Shown: positions 52,804 to 54,539 of the stretch, piece after piece
Layout: each line of letters opens with the position of its first letter
Position numbering within the stretch: the first letter of the stretch is position 1
Program-made: the position numbers and the translations under genes
The notes under the pieces: generated by a model
What the model was told of the DNA's origin: nothing
Database searches by the model: none
The model's input: the letters and a program-made list of their open reading frames with translations, nothing else
Assembly: GCF_028292925.1 (NCBI RefSeq)
Contig: NZ_JAQGLK010000048.1
Coordinates: 1-54,539, forward strand
Direction: 5' to 3'
Origin: Sphingomonas bacterium
Lineage (GTDB): Bacteria; Pseudomonadota; Alphaproteobacteria; Sphingomonadales; Sphingomonadaceae
DNA length: 54,539 bases

Positions 52804-54087
52804 TCAATCCTCGGCGATCAGGCTGTGCGTCTTGGTGTCGCGCATCGACAGGTAGGCGATCAGCGACAGCAGGATCATCCCGGTCACGTACAGGTAGAAG
52901 CCCTGCTCCATTCCTTCGTGCTTGAACCACAAGGCGACATATTCGGCAGTGCCGCCGAACATCGCATTGGCCAGCGCATAGGGAAGGGCGACGCCCAGCG
53001 CGCGAATGTGGGCGGGAAACATCTCCGCCTTCACCACCGCGTTGATCGAGGTGTAGCCGGTGACGATGATGAGCGCGGCCAGCACCAGCAGGAACGCGGC
53101 GACCGGGCTGCGCACGCTTTCCAGCGTGGTGAAGATCGGCCATGTCAGCGCCGCCCCGAACACCCCGAACGCCACCATCAGCGGCTTGCGGCCGATCCGG
53201 TCGGAAAGCGCCCCCGCCGCAGGTTGCAGCAGCATGTAGACGAGCAAGGCGGCGGCAACGATTCCGGTTGCCGCCTCGCGCCCGAAGCCGGCCGTGTTGA
53301 CGAGGAACTTCTGCATGTACGTCGAGTAAGCGTAGAAGGCGAGGGTGCCCCCGGCGGTGAGTGCCATCACCATGAAGGCGGCGCGCGGGTAATGGCGGAA
53401 CAGCGCCCACGCGCTCGATTTCGGCTGGTCGCTGCCTTGCGCATTGCGGAAGCTCTCCGTCTCGGCCAGCCCGCGGCGGATGTAGAAGACGGCGATGGCC
53501 AGCACGCCGCCGATCGCAAAGGGGATACGCCAGCCCCATGCCTCGAGCGCGCTGGCCGGCATCACGGCTTGCAGCACCAGCAGCACGCACAAGGCGAGCA
53601 GCTGGCCCGATATCAGTGTCACGTACTGGAAGCTGGAGAAGAAGCCGCGCCGCCCCCGCCCGGCCATTTCGGACAGGTAGGTGGCCGATGCGCCATATTC
53701 GCCGCCGACCGACAGACCCTGCACCAGCCGGGCGAGCACCAGCATGATCGGGGCGAACACACCGATTTGATCGTATCCGGGCGTCACCGCGATCGCGAGG
53801 CTGCCGAGGCACATCAACGTGACGGACAGCGTCAGCCCCGCCTTGCGCCCGTGCCGGTCCGCATAAACCCCCATCACCCACGCGCCGACGGGGCGCATGA
53901 TGAACCCGACCGCGAACACGGCGGCGCTGTTCAGCTGCTCCAGCGTCCGGTCGCCGGAGGGGAAGAAGGCCTGCGCGAAATAGAGGCTGAACGCCGAATA
54001 GGCATACCAATCGTACCACTCGACCAGATTGCCGGCCGATCCACCCAGGATCGATCGAAGCCGATGCCGCTCCGTCAACGCTTTCAC
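52804..54087 (-). CDS. MHS-type MFS transporter (KgtP/ProP-like)
   Basis: A 427-residue 12-helix proton symporter of the metabolite:H+ symporter subfamily. Signatures: GNLVEWYDWYAYSAFSLYF, GFIMRPVGAWVMGVYADRHGRK, RLVQGLSVGGEYGASATYLSEMA and GALSDRIGRKPLMV. Closest in style to alpha-ketoglutarate permease; substrate is inferred only as an organic acid or compatible solute. GTG start at 54087 is chosen for its strong GGGAGAGGGG ribosome site; an ATG 42 bases upstream is in frame. Divergent from phoK. Confidence 0.92.
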   Translation of the reverse strand: MKALTERHRLRSILGGSAGNLVEWYDWYAYSAFSLYFAQAFFPSGDRTLEQLNSAAVFAVGFIMRPVGAWVMGVYADRHGRKAGLTLSVTLMCLGSLAIAVTPGYDQIGVFAPIMLVLARLVQGLSVGGEYGASATYLSEMAGRGRRGFFSSFQYVTLISGQLLALCVLLVLQAVMPASALEAWGWRIPFAIGGVLAIAVFYIRRGLAETESFRNAQGSDQPKSSAWALFRHYPRAAFMVMALTAGGTLAFYAYSTYMQKFLVNTAGFGREAATGIVAAALLVYMLLQPAAGALSDRIGRKPLMVAFGVFGAALTWPIFTTLESVRSPVAAFLLVLAALIIVTGYTSINAVVKAEMFPAHIRALGVALPYALANAMFGGTAEYVALWFKHEGMEQGFYLYVTGMILLSLIAYLSMRDTKTHSLIAED

Positions 54088-54191
54088 GGCCCCTCTCCCC
54101 CGCCCCGATGGCACCGCGCCTTGTGGCATTCGCGTTCCGGGCCTGTCGATAGAATCGTTGACGGACGCGGCGGGGCGAGGCGTGCTGGTCG

Positions 54192-54209
54192 CGGTCACCA
54201 TATCGTCAT
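54192..54209 (+). promoter_or_regulatory. Candidate PHO box of phoK
   Basis: CGGTCAC-CATA-TCGTCAT follows the 7-4-7 layout of the PHO box and matches 10 of 14 positions of CTGTCAT-N4-CTGTCAT. It ends 45 bases before the phoK start, a plausible place for PhoB activation. A phosphatase is the expected target. Confidence 0.4.
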
Positions 54210-54254
54210 CGAACCCCTCGATGGCGGGGCCGCCACCACCGGAAAGCCTGTGCC

Positions 54255-54539
54255 TTGAAATCGCTTGTCTGCCGCCTGACCACCGCCATCGCCGCGGGCC
54301 TGCCTCTGGCTGTTGCCGCCGCCTCCCCCGCGGCCGCCGCTGCACCGCCACCCGCGCCGAAGCTGATCGTGGCGATCTCGATCGATCAGTTTTCGGCGAA
54401 CCTGTTCGAACGGGAGCGGCCAGGCTTCCGATATGGCCTGAAGCGTCTGACGGGCGAGGGTGTCGTTTTTCCAAGCGGCTACCAGAGCCATGCCGCGACC
54501 GAGACCTGCCCCGGCCATTCGACGCTGCTGACCGGGCGG
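54255..54539 (+). CDS. phoK: PhoK-like alkaline phosphatase, only the N-terminus
   Basis: The first 95 residues of an exported alkaline phosphatase superfamily enzyme; the rest is beyond the window. TTG start at 54255 with GGAAAG upstream opens a signal peptide (MKSLVCRLTTAIAAGLPLAV..., cleavage near AAA). Then LIVAISIDQFSANLFE (first metal-binding Asp) and SHAATETCPGHSTLLTG with the nucleophilic Thr82, as in the Sphingomonas PhoK/SPAP enzyme. Such enzymes hydrolyse phosphate mono- and diesters in the periplasm. Confidence 0.88.
   Translation, partial: MKSLVCRLTTAIAAGLPLAVAAASPAAAAAPPPAPKLIVAISIDQFSANLFERERPGFRYGLKRLTGEGVVFPSGYQSHAATETCPGHSTLLTGR

Noticed and set aside
54147-54170. CTGTCGATAGAATCGTTGAC as PHO box of phoK
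   Set aside because: The two halves do not fit the 7-4-7 layout; the element at 54192-54209 fits better.
1-54539. CRISPR arrays, tRNA or rRNA genes, insertion sequences, integrases, phage genes
   Set aside because: None seen on either strand: no regularly spaced repeats, no transposase or integrase motifs, no tRNA-like intergenic cloverleaf.

Overview
The window looks like chromosomal DNA of an alphaproteobacterium of the order Sphingomonadales, most likely Sphingomonas or a close relative. The basis is the very high GC content, two TonB-dependent receptors of sphingomonad type, a DivL-type pseudo-histidine kinase next to tsaE-amgK-murU-addB-addA-trxA, RcnB, UrcA and TorF-type envelope proteins, and the start of a PhoK-like phosphatase at the right edge. 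The species assignment is inference. No rRNA, tRNA, CRISPR array, insertion sequence or prophage was seen.

Left third (1-24.7 kb): a TonB receptor cut by the window edge and a small secreted protein come first. They are followed by a tightly coupled seven-gene chain on the + strand: divL (cell polarity), tsaE (tRNA t6A), amgK-murU (peptidoglycan sugar recycling), addB-addA (double-strand break repair) and trxA. Facing it are an inositol-monophosphatase-family gene, argJ and a small secreted alpha-helical protein. Then come secA, a DEDDh-type exonuclease, a 32-residue membrane protein and an M48 lipoprotein protease with a LysM-like tail. These converge on a membrane-anchored retropepsin and a SleB-type cell-wall hydrolase.

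Middle (24.7-41.1 kb), mostly on the - strand: response regulator, histidine kinase, a YbaN-like protein and an HI0933/BaiN-like flavoprotein (one overlapping operon); an RcnB-like protein; GH13 glucosidase, family-4 glycosyltransferase and a sulfite-oxidase-like molybdoenzyme (one operon); a TorF porin; beta-carbonic anhydrase plus SulP transporter (overlapping, a likely bicarbonate uptake module); dctA with a second OmpR/EnvZ-like pair behind it; and divergently a soluble transhydrogenase (sthA).

Right third (41.2-54.5 kb): a solitary methyltransferase flanked by two related beta-rich domains, with somewhat lower GC than its neighbours; a coupled pair of secreted amidohydrolases, one of which has lost the usual metal motif; a 59-residue protein; an M1 aminopeptidase; UrcA; a secreted RidA-family protein; a second TonB receptor with a recognisable promoter and an upstream inverted repeat; a gene-poor 0.8 kb stretch with an orphan terminator; an MHS-type MFS transporter; and the start of phoK with a plausible PHO box. 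Most of the region is housekeeping and envelope or nutrient-uptake genes. I found no clear-cut new defence or mobile system. The most noteworthy items are the methyltransferase sandwich, the amidohydrolase pair, the Tyr-for-His DivL, the secreted RidA and several candidate regulatory sites.
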